6,886 bases of DNA from Erwinia sp. Its GTDB lineage: Bacteria; Pseudomonadota; Gammaproteobacteria; Enterobacterales; Enterobacteriaceae. The position numbers were made by a program, and so were the translations under genes. The stretch spans positions 1 to 6,886 of the forward strand of contig DOOK01000207.1 in assembly GCA_003512805.1 (NCBI GenBank), given 5' to 3'. The notes under the pieces are model-generated. The model ran no database searches. It saw only the letters and a list, made by a program, of their open reading frames with translations, and was not told the DNA's origin. Position 1 is the first letter of the stretch. Each line of letters starts with the position of its first letter. Shown one piece after another: positions 1 through 5,214 of this stretch.

Positions 1-1
1 C

Positions 2-223
2 GGGACCTCGATCATTACCGCCGCCAGCCTCTCTTTTCTGGGGCTGGGCGCGCAGCCACCGACGCCGGAATGGGGTGCGATGCTGAACGAGGCGCGAGCG
101 GATATGGTGATGGCACCGCACGTCGCGATTTTCCCAAGCCTCGCTATCTTTTTAACCGTGCTGGCATTCAACCTGTTAGGCGATGGTTTGCGCGACGCGC
201 TGGATCCTAAACTGAAAAACTGA
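2..223 (+). CDS. gsiD: GsiD, glutathione ABC transporter permease (C-terminal 73 residues)
   Basis: This is the 3' end of an inner-membrane permease of the oligopeptide/dipeptide ABC importer class (DppC/OppC family). The visible part begins [20 protein letters not shown] and continues with [14 protein letters not shown], then a final hydrophobic segment ([21 protein letters not shown]) and the ending ALDPKLKN. The ASLSFLGLG and PEWG stretches lie in the cytoplasmic coupling region before the last membrane helix in this family. The residues match my recollection of E. coli GsiD almost position by position, closer than DppC or OppC, hence the symbol. GsiD pairs with GsiC, the ATPase GsiA and the binding protein GsiB to import glutathione. 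The gene is cut by the window edge; the rest of the gsi operon should lie to the left. The stop codon is TGA at 221-223. No terminator is visible before the next gene. Confidence 0.9.
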   Translation, partial: GTSIITAASLSFLGLGAQPPTPEWGAMLNEARADMVMAPHVAIFPSLAIFLTVLAFNLLGDGLRDALDPKLKN

Positions 224-283
224 GCCTTGCTGGTCTGTTCTTTGTTACCTGTGCCAGGCTTACATTTTATTCAGAGGTGGACC

Positions 284-733
284 ATGAAGGAATTTGATTA
301 CGAGCAGGATTTTAAAACCATCGACTTTCGCCAGCATCCTGAACTTTATCAGGTTGGACGCGGGGAACAGGGTGTGCTGATGGTCGAGCCTTATAAAGGC
401 GAAATATTGCCACACTGGCGCTTCAGAACGCCCGCGATTGCGGAGGTGTCGGCGAAAAAAATTATGGCGCTGTTTGAGGAATACCGGGCGAAGGATGATT
501 TTGTCGGTATGGACATGGCGCGGAAATTTATTCAGATGGGCTATACCCGGGCCAGGCGTTACGCCAATCATAAAGGCGGCCGCAAATATGATGAAGATCG
601 ACAGGTATTGCCTTATCACGTTAATGAAGAGAAAGCGGAAGCAGCGGCGATTTTTAAAGTCTGGTGGGATAAGATCCGTGAAGATGACGATTATCTGCAA
701 CGTAAAAAGGCGCATCAGGCTAAATACGGCTAA
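284..733 (+). CDS. DUF4385-family protein of unknown function
   Basis: The product is a 149-residue soluble protein with no signal peptide or membrane segment. The ATG at 284 was chosen over an upstream TTG at 227 because AGAGGTGG at 273-280 is a good ribosome binding site with suitable spacing, and because residues 1-10 (MKEFDYEQDF) start the conserved domain. Family-like features are the block around residues 15-35 (DFRQHPELYQVGRGEQGVL), WRFRTP near 46-51, DDFVGMDMARKF near 71-82, and YTRARRYANHKGG near 87-99. The tail is highly charged and ends KKAHQAKYG. I recognise these as hallmarks of DUF4385, a small conserved bacterial family with no function known to me. The many Arg, Lys and aromatic residues would suit nucleic-acid or phosphate binding, but that is only a guess. 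It lies 60 bases after gsiD on the same strand and may be read through from it. Confidence 0.85.
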   Translation: MKEFDYEQDFKTIDFRQHPELYQVGRGEQGVLMVEPYKGEILPHWRFRTPAIAEVSAKKIMALFEEYRAKDDFVGMDMARKFIQMGYTRARRYANHKGGRKYDEDRQVLPYHVNEEKAEAAAIFKVWWDKIREDDDYLQRKKAHQAKYG

Positions 734-746
734 GGCTGACAGGCCT

Positions 747-771
747 GAAAAAGGCCGCAGTTAAGCGGCCT
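747..771 (-). terminator. Intrinsic terminator closing the minus-strand antirepressor unit
   Basis: On the minus strand the sequence reads A-GGCCGC, loop TTAACT, GCGGCC-T, then a TTTTT tract and C. That is a 6-7 bp all-GC stem with a U-run, a textbook rho-independent terminator for leftward transcription. On the + strand the stem is followed by TCAACATCC, so it should end transcription from the DUF4385 gene (stop at 733) poorly. It fixes the 3' end of the transcript that starts upstream of the antirepressor. Confidence 0.8.
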
Positions 772-781
772 CAACATCCTC

Positions 782-928
782 TTACTTTTCTAACCGAACA
801 CCGGACTGGTTCGGGTCTTTACGCATCAGAAACCGGTTTGGCAGGGTAATGGACAGGTTCCTGTGCCACCCTGTCGGGTTGAGCTTTTGCGGTACATTGG
901 CCTGTGCCGCTGTAAGCCGGGCCTTCAT
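782..928 (-). CDS. Possible 48-residue basic small protein downstream of the antirepressor
   Basis: This short open frame starts at ATG 928-926 and ends TAA 784-782, 10 bases before the terminator stem. The product would be 48 residues and basic: it begins MKARLTAAQANVPQKLNPTG, contains WHRNLSITLPNRFLMRKD, and ends GVRLEK. I do not recognise it. There is no convincing Shine-Dalgarno sequence; AAAGG lies about 9 bases upstream and CTGGA abuts the ATG. It uses several codons rare in enterobacteria (AGG, CGG, ACA, GGG, CCA, GTA), which argues that it could be a chance frame. A competing frame over the same DNA (819-944) has somewhat better codon choice. It is listed because its position between gene and terminator is where a second cistron would be expected. 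Confidence 0.25.
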   Translation of the reverse strand: MKARLTAAQANVPQKLNPTGWHRNLSITLPNRFLMRKDPNQSGVRLEK

Positions 929-1070
929 TCCAGCAGCCTTTCGGTCAAAACTTATCCAGCGAGTTCTTCAGGCCATCATCAGCGTGCTCCCGTGCTTTTG
1001 CTGAGAGCGGGAAGCTGTTATGCCGCCGCGCCTTTTGGCTGCGCGGCAAGATGTGCGGCCCACAGAGTAG
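819..1070 (-). pseudogene. Possible decayed small gene overlapping the antirepressor 3' end (in-frame TGA)
   Basis: In one minus-strand frame, codons run open from 1070 to 948, then hit a single TGA at 947-945, then stay open to TAA at 821-819. The first part ends SAKAREHADDGLKNSLDKF; after the TGA come PKGCWNEGPAYSGTGQ and, at the end, EPVHYPAKPVSDA. The composition is protein-like (Asp, Gly, Cys, Tyr, Pro; mostly common codons such as GGC, GAA, AAA, CCG and GCG). A TGG-to-TGA change would join the two halves. No ATG is visible in the first part; a TTG at 1049-1047 is the only plausible start, and the frame overlaps the end of the antirepressor gene. I do not recognise a family. It may be a relic of a phage gene or pure chance. 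Confidence 0.2.
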
Positions 1071-1725
1071 TCACCCACTTCACCCCTTTAGCGGTAAAGC
1101 GTGCCTGTGAAAAGGCATGTAGGTTCTCACCTACACTCGTCCGCACCGTAAAATACCCTGCCTGCACGTGGTGCTGCTGAGGCATCAGCGTACCGTTGGC
1201 GCGGTACATGATATTGCGCTCGAACAGGAACTGGCGGAAATCAGGCTCTTTCGCCTTCAGCATTTTGCAAAGCTGACGAAAACCCAGCGAATCTTCCACC
1301 TGGACAAAGCGGTCAAAGAACTCCGCCTTTGGGGCGAAAAGAGCCAGCTGCTGCTCGGCAGCCTGACGCTGTTCAAACTGTTCGGCCCAGGCGCGAGCCG
1401 CCGCCGCAGGATTGGTGAAGTCCGGCAGTCGCGTGCTTCGCTCCCGCTCCTGCCAGCTGTCGAGAGCCTGAGCAATAAACGCGGGCGCAAGGCGCGCCAC
1501 GGCTAAGAGCGAATCGCGTTTGTTCAGGCAATATTCCTGGCGGGCTTCACCGTCACGCTCGTAAACCCCGATCGTCAGCGGTTGAGAAAGACGCTGCGTG
1601 GTTTCCAGCGTTTTAATCAGCCGCTTTACTTCGCCGTGCGGGATCCCCGCCAGCTGAGCGATTTCCCGGCTGCTCATCGTGACCGATTGATTCAGCGAGC
1701 TGAGGTTTTCTGTCGAAATCATCAT
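1018..1725 (-). CDS. Orphan phage antirepressor (Rha-like N-terminus, KilAC-like C-terminus)
   Basis: The product is 235 residues. The ATG at 1725 is preferred to a TTG at 1749 because GGGGG at 1738-1734 sits 8 bases upstream; a second ATG at 1722 is also possible. Residues about 16-95 resemble the phage Rha/antirepressor N-terminal domain: TMSSREIAQLAGIPHGEVKR, then YERDGEARQEYCLNKRDSLL and ALDSWQERE. A linker rich in Ala, Gln and Glu (about 100-130) follows. Residues about 132-225 resemble the KilAC (ANT) domain: AEFFDRFVQVEDSLGFRQL, FLFERNIMYRANG, then QAGYFTVRT and ARFTAKGVKW. Phage antirepressors of this type bind and inactivate prophage repressors or regulate early genes. This one has no repressor, integrase or structural gene beside it and sits between chromosomal genes, so it is probably a relic or a captured regulator. 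It has its own promoter and a terminator downstream. Confidence 0.85.
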   Translation of the reverse strand: MMISTENLSSLNQSVTMSSREIAQLAGIPHGEVKRLIKTLETTQRLSQPLTIGVYERDGEARQEYCLNKRDSLLAVARLAPAFIAQALDSWQERERSTRLPDFTNPAAAARAWAEQFEQRQAAEQQLALFAPKAEFFDRFVQVEDSLGFRQLCKMLKAKEPDFRQFLFERNIMYRANGTLMPQQHHVQAGYFTVRTSVGENLHAFSQARFTAKGVKWVTTLWAAHLAAQPKGAAA

Positions 1726-1775
1726 AGGTTTTACCCCCAAGCTTTTCAAAAGACACCCGAGCGGGCAGTAGAAAT

Positions 1776-1803
1776 ATTATACAGTTGCCTGTTTAAATAT
1801 CCA
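1776..1803 (-). promoter_or_regulatory. Sigma70-like promoter for the antirepressor
   Basis: On the minus strand there is a perfect -10 hexamer TATAAT (1781-1776) with TGGATA (1803-1798, 4 of 6 matches to TTGACA) 16 bases upstream. Transcription would start near 1769, giving a leader of about 44 bases that contains the GGGGG ribosome binding site. CTGTATA overlapping the -10 resembles half of a LexA box, but the other half is poor. Confidence 0.55.
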
Positions 1804-1926
1804 GTACTTTTTTTAAGCGATCGAGTTATTTGAATCTGCTATCAATTTTGATTTTTTGTAAAGGTTGCCCGACGGAAAAGCCTCTTTGCCACAATGATAT
1901 CAGTCCCACTTATCCGGAGAAAAATG

Positions 1927-3039
1927 ATGTCCCGACCGCTGCAAATATGTCTGCTCAGCATTTCGCTTTTGGCCTCAGGAATGACCGTCGCCGAAGAAGT
2001 GACCGTAACCGAACTTCAAAAAGGATTGCAGCATCCCTGGGCTATCGCCTTTCTGCCGGATAATCAGGGAGTGCTGATCACCGAACGCAGCGGACAGCTT
2101 CGTCTGTGGCAAAGCGATAAAGGGCTGTCGGCACCCCTGTCAGGTGTGCCTCAGGTATGGGCTCAACGACAGGGCGGTTTGCTGGATATCGTGCTGGCAC
2201 CGGATTTTGCGCAAAGCCGCCGGGTCTGGCTCAGCTATACCAAAGCCGATAAAGAAGCACGGGCTGGGGCGGTTGTAGGTTTCGGCACGCTGAACAAGGG
2301 CAATACCAGGCTGGAAAACTTCCACGTTGTGCTGCAACAGGAACCAAAGCTTTCAGGCGGCGCCAATTTAGGATCGCGACTGGCCTTTGATGATAAGGGT
2401 TACCTCTATATCAGTTTTGGCGATAATTTTCAGGCCGCCACGGCTCAGGACCTGAACACGCTTACCGGCAAAATTGTGCGGCTGAAAGCGGATGGCAGCG
2501 TGCCTGAAGATAACCCTTTTGTGCATCGGCAGGCGGCACGGCCTGAGATCTGGAGCTATGGGATGCGCAATCCGCAGGGGCTGGCGCTAAACCCGGTGAC
2601 GCGGGAAATGTGGGAAAACGAGCACGGCCCACGCGGGGGTGACGAAATCAATCTTCTGCGTAAAGGTAAGAATTACGGCTGGCCCCTGGCGACCTGGGGA
2701 AGAGATTATAGCGGTGACCCGGTGCCGGGTTCTCAGGGCGGCGAAGCACCCAACACGGTACAGCCACAGTTTTACTGGAAGGTGTCGCCTGCGGTCAGCG
2801 GCATGACGTTTTATCAAAGCGACCGCTTCCCGACTTGGAAAAACTCGCTTTTTATTGGCGCGCTTAAAGACAAAAGCCTTATCCATTTAACCGTTGACGG
2901 TGAAAAGGTTACAGAACACTCCCGCTTGCTTAAAGATCGCGGTGAGCGAATCCGGGACGTACGCACCGGGCCTGATGGCTATCTTTATGTTTTAACGGAT
3001 GAAGCCGAAGGCAAACTGCTAAAGATTGCACCAAAATAA
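1927..3039 (+). CDS. yliI: YliI, periplasmic PQQ-dependent aldose sugar dehydrogenase
   Basis: The product is about 370 residues, close to the E. coli YliI (Asd) length. ATG 1927 is chosen because GGAGA at 1916-1920 gives about 7 bases of spacing; ATG 1924 is a near equal. An upstream ATG at 1894 lacks a ribosome site and would spoil the signal peptide. Residues 1-22 form a Sec signal (basic SR, hydrophobic LQICLLSISLLASG, cleavage after TVA). The mature protein is a six-bladed beta-propeller of the soluble glucose dehydrogenase family (GSDH): HPWAIAFLPD at 36-45, YGMRNPQGLALNP from 211, HGPRGGDEIN at 233-242, NYGWP at 249-253, and DRGERIRDVRTGPDGYLYVL near the end. These are signature stretches of the PQQ/calcium site region in this family. 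It oxidises aldose sugars in the periplasm using PQQ. It is monocistronic by appearance, ending at a bidirectional terminator. Confidence 0.93.
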   Translation: MSRPLQICLLSISLLASGMTVAEEVTVTELQKGLQHPWAIAFLPDNQGVLITERSGQLRLWQSDKGLSAPLSGVPQVWAQRQGGLLDIVLAPDFAQSRRVWLSYTKADKEARAGAVVGFGTLNKGNTRLENFHVVLQQEPKLSGGANLGSRLAFDDKGYLYISFGDNFQAATAQDLNTLTGKIVRLKADGSVPEDNPFVHRQAARPEIWSYGMRNPQGLALNPVTREMWENEHGPRGGDEINLLRKGKNYGWPLATWGRDYSGDPVPGSQGGEAPNTVQPQFYWKVSPAVSGMTFYQSDRFPTWKNSLFIGALKDKSLIHLTVDGEKVTEHSRLLKDRGERIRDVRTGPDGYLYVLTDEAEGKLLKIAPK

Positions 3040-3060
3040 AACCGGCTGTCGGGCCGGTTT
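3039..3060. terminator. Bidirectional terminator between yliI and the HAD gene
   Basis: An inverted repeat AAACCGGC (3039-3046) / GCCGGTTT (3053-3060) with loop TGTCGG starts at the last base of the yliI stop codon. Rightward, the stem ends in TTT then GATAAA, a short U-tract. Leftward, it is followed by TTTTATTTTGG, a much better U-tract. It therefore serves both convergent genes, better for the minus-strand one, whose stop is at 3085. Confidence 0.8.
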
Positions 3061-3084
3061 GATAAAAACAGGAAAGCCGGTCCG

Positions 3085-3744
3085 TTATTTCACCCAACGG
3101 CAGACTTCCCAGCCGCGCTGTAATGCCAGCTGGCAGAGCGGTTCCGTTGGATTGATGACGTGGGCGCGATCGGCGTGTTCCAGCAGGGGCAGATCGGTAA
3201 CCGAATCGCTATAAGCCCAAATCTGCGAAAACCGGGCGTTATCCTGTTGCCTCAACCATTCGGTGAGCCTTGCTACCGCATCCTTGCCGTTATCTCTTGC
3301 GCTGCTGGTCTGACCGCTGTAGCGATCGTTGACGATTTCCACGCCGATAGCCAGTGCGCCGTGGGCACCAAGGTGCTGCGCAATGGGCGTGGCGAGATGA
3401 TCGCCGCCTGGTGACATCACCATGATTTTGTCGCCTCGCTGCTGATGCCAGGCCAGTTTTTCGCGCGCGGACGGGTAGACGCGCGGCACGATGTCGCGCT
3501 GGATAAAGCGCCTGACCCAGCCGGAAACGGTGAGGGTACCCCTGCCCGCCAGCGGCGTCAGCGTGGCCTGCATATAATCATCTGCTGACAGCTGGCCCTC
3601 ACGATAACGGGCCATTAAAGCTCTTTCCTGTTCTATCAACGTGGTCGGTGCATAGCCTTGCGAAACGAGCCAGCGTGACCACAGGCCTGCGCTGTCTTCG
3701 CAAATAAGCGTTTCATCAAGATCGAAAAGGGCTAAATCCATCAT
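3085..3744 (-). CDS. HAD-IB family phosphatase (SerB/CicA-like)
   Basis: This is a 219-residue cytoplasmic protein. GGTGGAG at 3756-3750 precedes two adjacent ATGs (3744 and 3741); either could be the start. The haloacid dehalogenase motifs are all present: motif I DLDET with nucleophile Asp8 and acid Asp10; motif II Ser111 in MVMSPGGD; motif III Lys154 in NGKDAV; motif IV YSDSVTDLPLL with Asp180 and Asp184. The helical insert between motifs I and II (about residues 17-95) and the YSDS-x-x-DLPLL form are typical of subfamily IB, which includes phosphoserine phosphatase-like enzymes and CicA. It should hydrolyse a small phosphate ester with magnesium; the substrate cannot be told from sequence. 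It is not SerB itself, since the length and the flanking motifs differ. It is divergent from dacC with a 228-base shared upstream region, and convergent with yliI. Confidence 0.85.
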   Translation of the reverse strand: MMDLALFDLDETLICEDSAGLWSRWLVSQGYAPTTLIEQERALMARYREGQLSADDYMQATLTPLAGRGTLTVSGWVRRFIQRDIVPRVYPSAREKLAWHQQRGDKIMVMSPGGDHLATPIAQHLGAHGALAIGVEIVNDRYSGQTSSARDNGKDAVARLTEWLRQQDNARFSQIWAYSDSVTDLPLLEHADRAHVINPTEPLCQLALQRGWEVCRWVK

Positions 3745-3902
3745 GCTGACTCCACCAGAAGATTTAATTCAGATTAGCGGGGTTTTGTGACGGACATAAC
3801 AGCATGCTGCAAAATCAGAATAATGCCGTTCCGGTAAACCGTATTCCTCTCATAACTTTAAAAAACTTTACGGCAGTGAGGTTCTTTTTAACGGCCATAA
3901 AA

Positions 3903-3924
3903 GCTAGCGTAAAAGACGCTTAGC
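3903..3924. repeat. Imperfect inverted repeat upstream of dacC
   Basis: GCTAGCGT (3903-3910), AAAAG-type centre, ACGCTTAGC (3916-3924) form a stem of 8 pairs with one bulged base. It ends 3 bases before the putative -35 of dacC, so it could be an operator or activator site, or an RNA hairpin of a transcript started further upstream. No regulator can be assigned. Confidence 0.4.
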
Positions 3925-3927
3925 CTG

Positions 3928-3955
3928 TTGATACATTACGTTTTACTTCTATAAG
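3928..3955 (+). promoter_or_regulatory. Sigma70-like promoter for dacC
   Basis: TTGATA (3928-3933, 5 of 6 matches) is separated by 16 bases from TATAAG (3950-3955, 5 of 6). Transcription would begin near 3962, only about 11 bases before the ATG at 3973. The only Shine-Dalgarno-like sequence, AAGGA at 3953-3957, overlaps the -10 and would not be in that transcript. Either the mRNA has a very short leader, or the main promoter lies further upstream and this match is accidental. Confidence 0.45.
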
Positions 3956-3972
3956 GATAGCCAGCCACCGTC

Positions 3973-5163
3973 ATGAAGATTCTGCTTTTCACTGCCCATA
4001 CCCTCCCTCTCTTATTTATCGTAGCGGCTTTTACCAGCCGGGCGGCAGACCTCCCGAACCCGCCACCGATTGAGGCCAAAGCCTGGATCCTGATGGATTA
4101 TCACAGCGGTAAAGTGCTGGCCGAACATAATGCGGACGAGCGCCACGATCCGGCCAGTTTGACCAAGATCATGACCAGCTATGTTATTGGCCAGGCGATG
4201 AAGGCAGAAAAAATCCATAATGACGATCTGATTACTATCGGCCCCGATGCGTGGGCGACTGGCAATCCGTTGCTGAAAGGCTCGTCGTTAATGTTTTTGA
4301 AACCGGGCGATCGTCTCCCGGTTTCCGAACTGAATAAAGGTTTGGTGATCCAGTCCGGCAACGATGCCAGCATCGCGCTGGCGGATTACGTGGCGGGAAG
4401 CCAGAGCGCCTTTGTGAGCCTGATGAACAATTATGTTCAGGCGCTGGGGCTAAAAAACACCCATTTTAAAACGGTGCACGGCCTGGATGCAGAGGGTCAG
4501 TACAGCACTGCACGTGATATGGCGCTGCTTGGTCAGGCCTTGATTCGTGACGTCCCGGCGGAATATGCGTTGCATAAAGAGAAAGCGTACACTTTCAATG
4601 ACATCAAACAATATAATCGGAACCGGCTGCTCTGGAGCACTCACCTGGAGGTCGACGGTATTAAAACCGGTTATACCGCCGGGGCGGGAAACAACCTTGT
4701 CGCTTCCGCGACCCAGGGGCGGCAACGGCTGATTTCTGTGGTGCTGGGTGCGCAAACCGATGCCATACGCTTTAGCGAAAGTGAAAAGCTATTAACATGG
4801 GGTTTCCGATTTTATGAAACGCTAACGCCGATAACAGCCGATAAACCTTTCGCTTCACGGCGGGTTTGGTTTGGGGATCGAAAAACGGTTCGTTTAGGCG
4901 TGGCGGAAGATGCGGCAATAACCTTGCCGAAAGAGAGGGCCAAAGAGCTGAAAGTGAGTTTTATGCTGCATGAACCACAGCTGACCGCACCGCTGAAGAA
5001 AAATCAGCTCGTCGGCACCCTGAATTTACAGCTAAACGGCAAAACTATTGAACAACGCCCGCTGGTGGCAATGGAGGAAGTAAAAGAGGGCGGGATATTT
5101 AGCCGGATGCTGGATTTTGTGCTGATGAAGCTCTACGGCTGGTTTGGAAAAGGATTAAGTTAA
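3973..5163 (+). CDS. dacC: DacC, D-alanyl-D-alanine carboxypeptidase (PBP6)
   Basis: This 396-residue penicillin-binding protein trims the terminal D-Ala from peptidoglycan pentapeptides in the periplasm. Residues 1-25 are a Sec signal (MKILLF, hydrophobic core, cleavage after SRA). The S11 peptidase active-site motifs are SLTK with nucleophile Ser62 and Lys65, SGN at 128-130, and KTG at 231-233. Spacing between them (66 and 169 residues) equals that of E. coli PBP5. A beta-rich C-terminal domain follows ([10 protein letters not shown] to [15 protein letters not shown]), then an amphipathic tail ([21 protein letters not shown]) that anchors the enzyme on the outer face of the inner membrane. 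Residues such as [14 protein letters not shown] and DAWATGNP fit DacC better than DacA. The residue after KTG is Tyr, where E. coli DacC, as I recall it, has Thr and DacA His. No in-frame start exists upstream (TAG at 3958). The ribosome site spacing is long (15 bases). Confidence 0.93.
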   Translation: MKILLFTAHTLPLLFIVAAFTSRAADLPNPPPIEAKAWILMDYHSGKVLAEHNADERHDPASLTKIMTSYVIGQAMKAEKIHNDDLITIGPDAWATGNPLLKGSSLMFLKPGDRLPVSELNKGLVIQSGNDASIALADYVAGSQSAFVSLMNNYVQALGLKNTHFKTVHGLDAEGQYSTARDMALLGQALIRDVPAEYALHKEKAYTFNDIKQYNRNRLLWSTHLEVDGIKTGYTAGAGNNLVASATQGRQRLISVVLGAQTDAIRFSESEKLLTWGFRFYETLTPITADKPFASRRVWFGDRKTVRLGVAEDAAITLPKERAKELKVSFMLHEPQLTAPLKKNQLVGTLNLQLNGKTIEQRPLVAMEEVKEGGIFSRMLDFVLMKLYGWFGKGLS

Positions 5164-5190
5164 AAGCGGGTTAACTGGCGGAATGCGATG

Positions 5191-5206
5191 GCGCCATCCC
5201 TGGCGC
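5191..5206. repeat. Short hairpin between convergent dacC and sdaC
   Basis: GCGCCA (5191-5196), loop TCCC, TGGCGC (5201-5206) form a 6-bp GC-rich stem in the 51-base gap between the two stop codons. The overlapping GATGGCGCCATC is also a perfect palindrome. Neither strand has a U-tract next to it, so it may end transcription weakly or with Rho. It is the only terminator-like structure in the gap. Confidence 0.35.
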
Positions 5207-5214
5207 ATCCTCAG

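Noticed and set aside
260..715. Minus-strand 151-codon open frame
   Set aside because: It lies fully antisense to the DUF4385 gene, has no recognisable domain or ribosome site, and is explained as a shadow frame.
863..1180. Plus-strand 105-codon frame rich in Cys, Arg and Ser
   Set aside because: It overlaps the antirepressor antisense and its composition is typical of a non-coding frame in GC-rich DNA.
1767..1786. LexA (SOS) box over the antirepressor promoter
   Set aside because: One half (TATACAG) fits well, but the partner half reads TAG instead of CTG and the centre does not alternate as expected. Some phage antirepressors are LexA-controlled, so it was tempting, but the site is too degenerate.
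735..1890. Attachment-site direct repeats flanking the antirepressor cassette
   Set aside because: I compared the left (735-800) and right (1750-1890) flanks by eye and found no convincing direct repeat, tRNA fragment or inverted terminal repeats.
3800..3809. Palindrome CAGCATGCTG in the HAD-dacC interval
   Set aside because: It is only 10 bp and not placed against a convincing promoter element, so chance is sufficient explanation.
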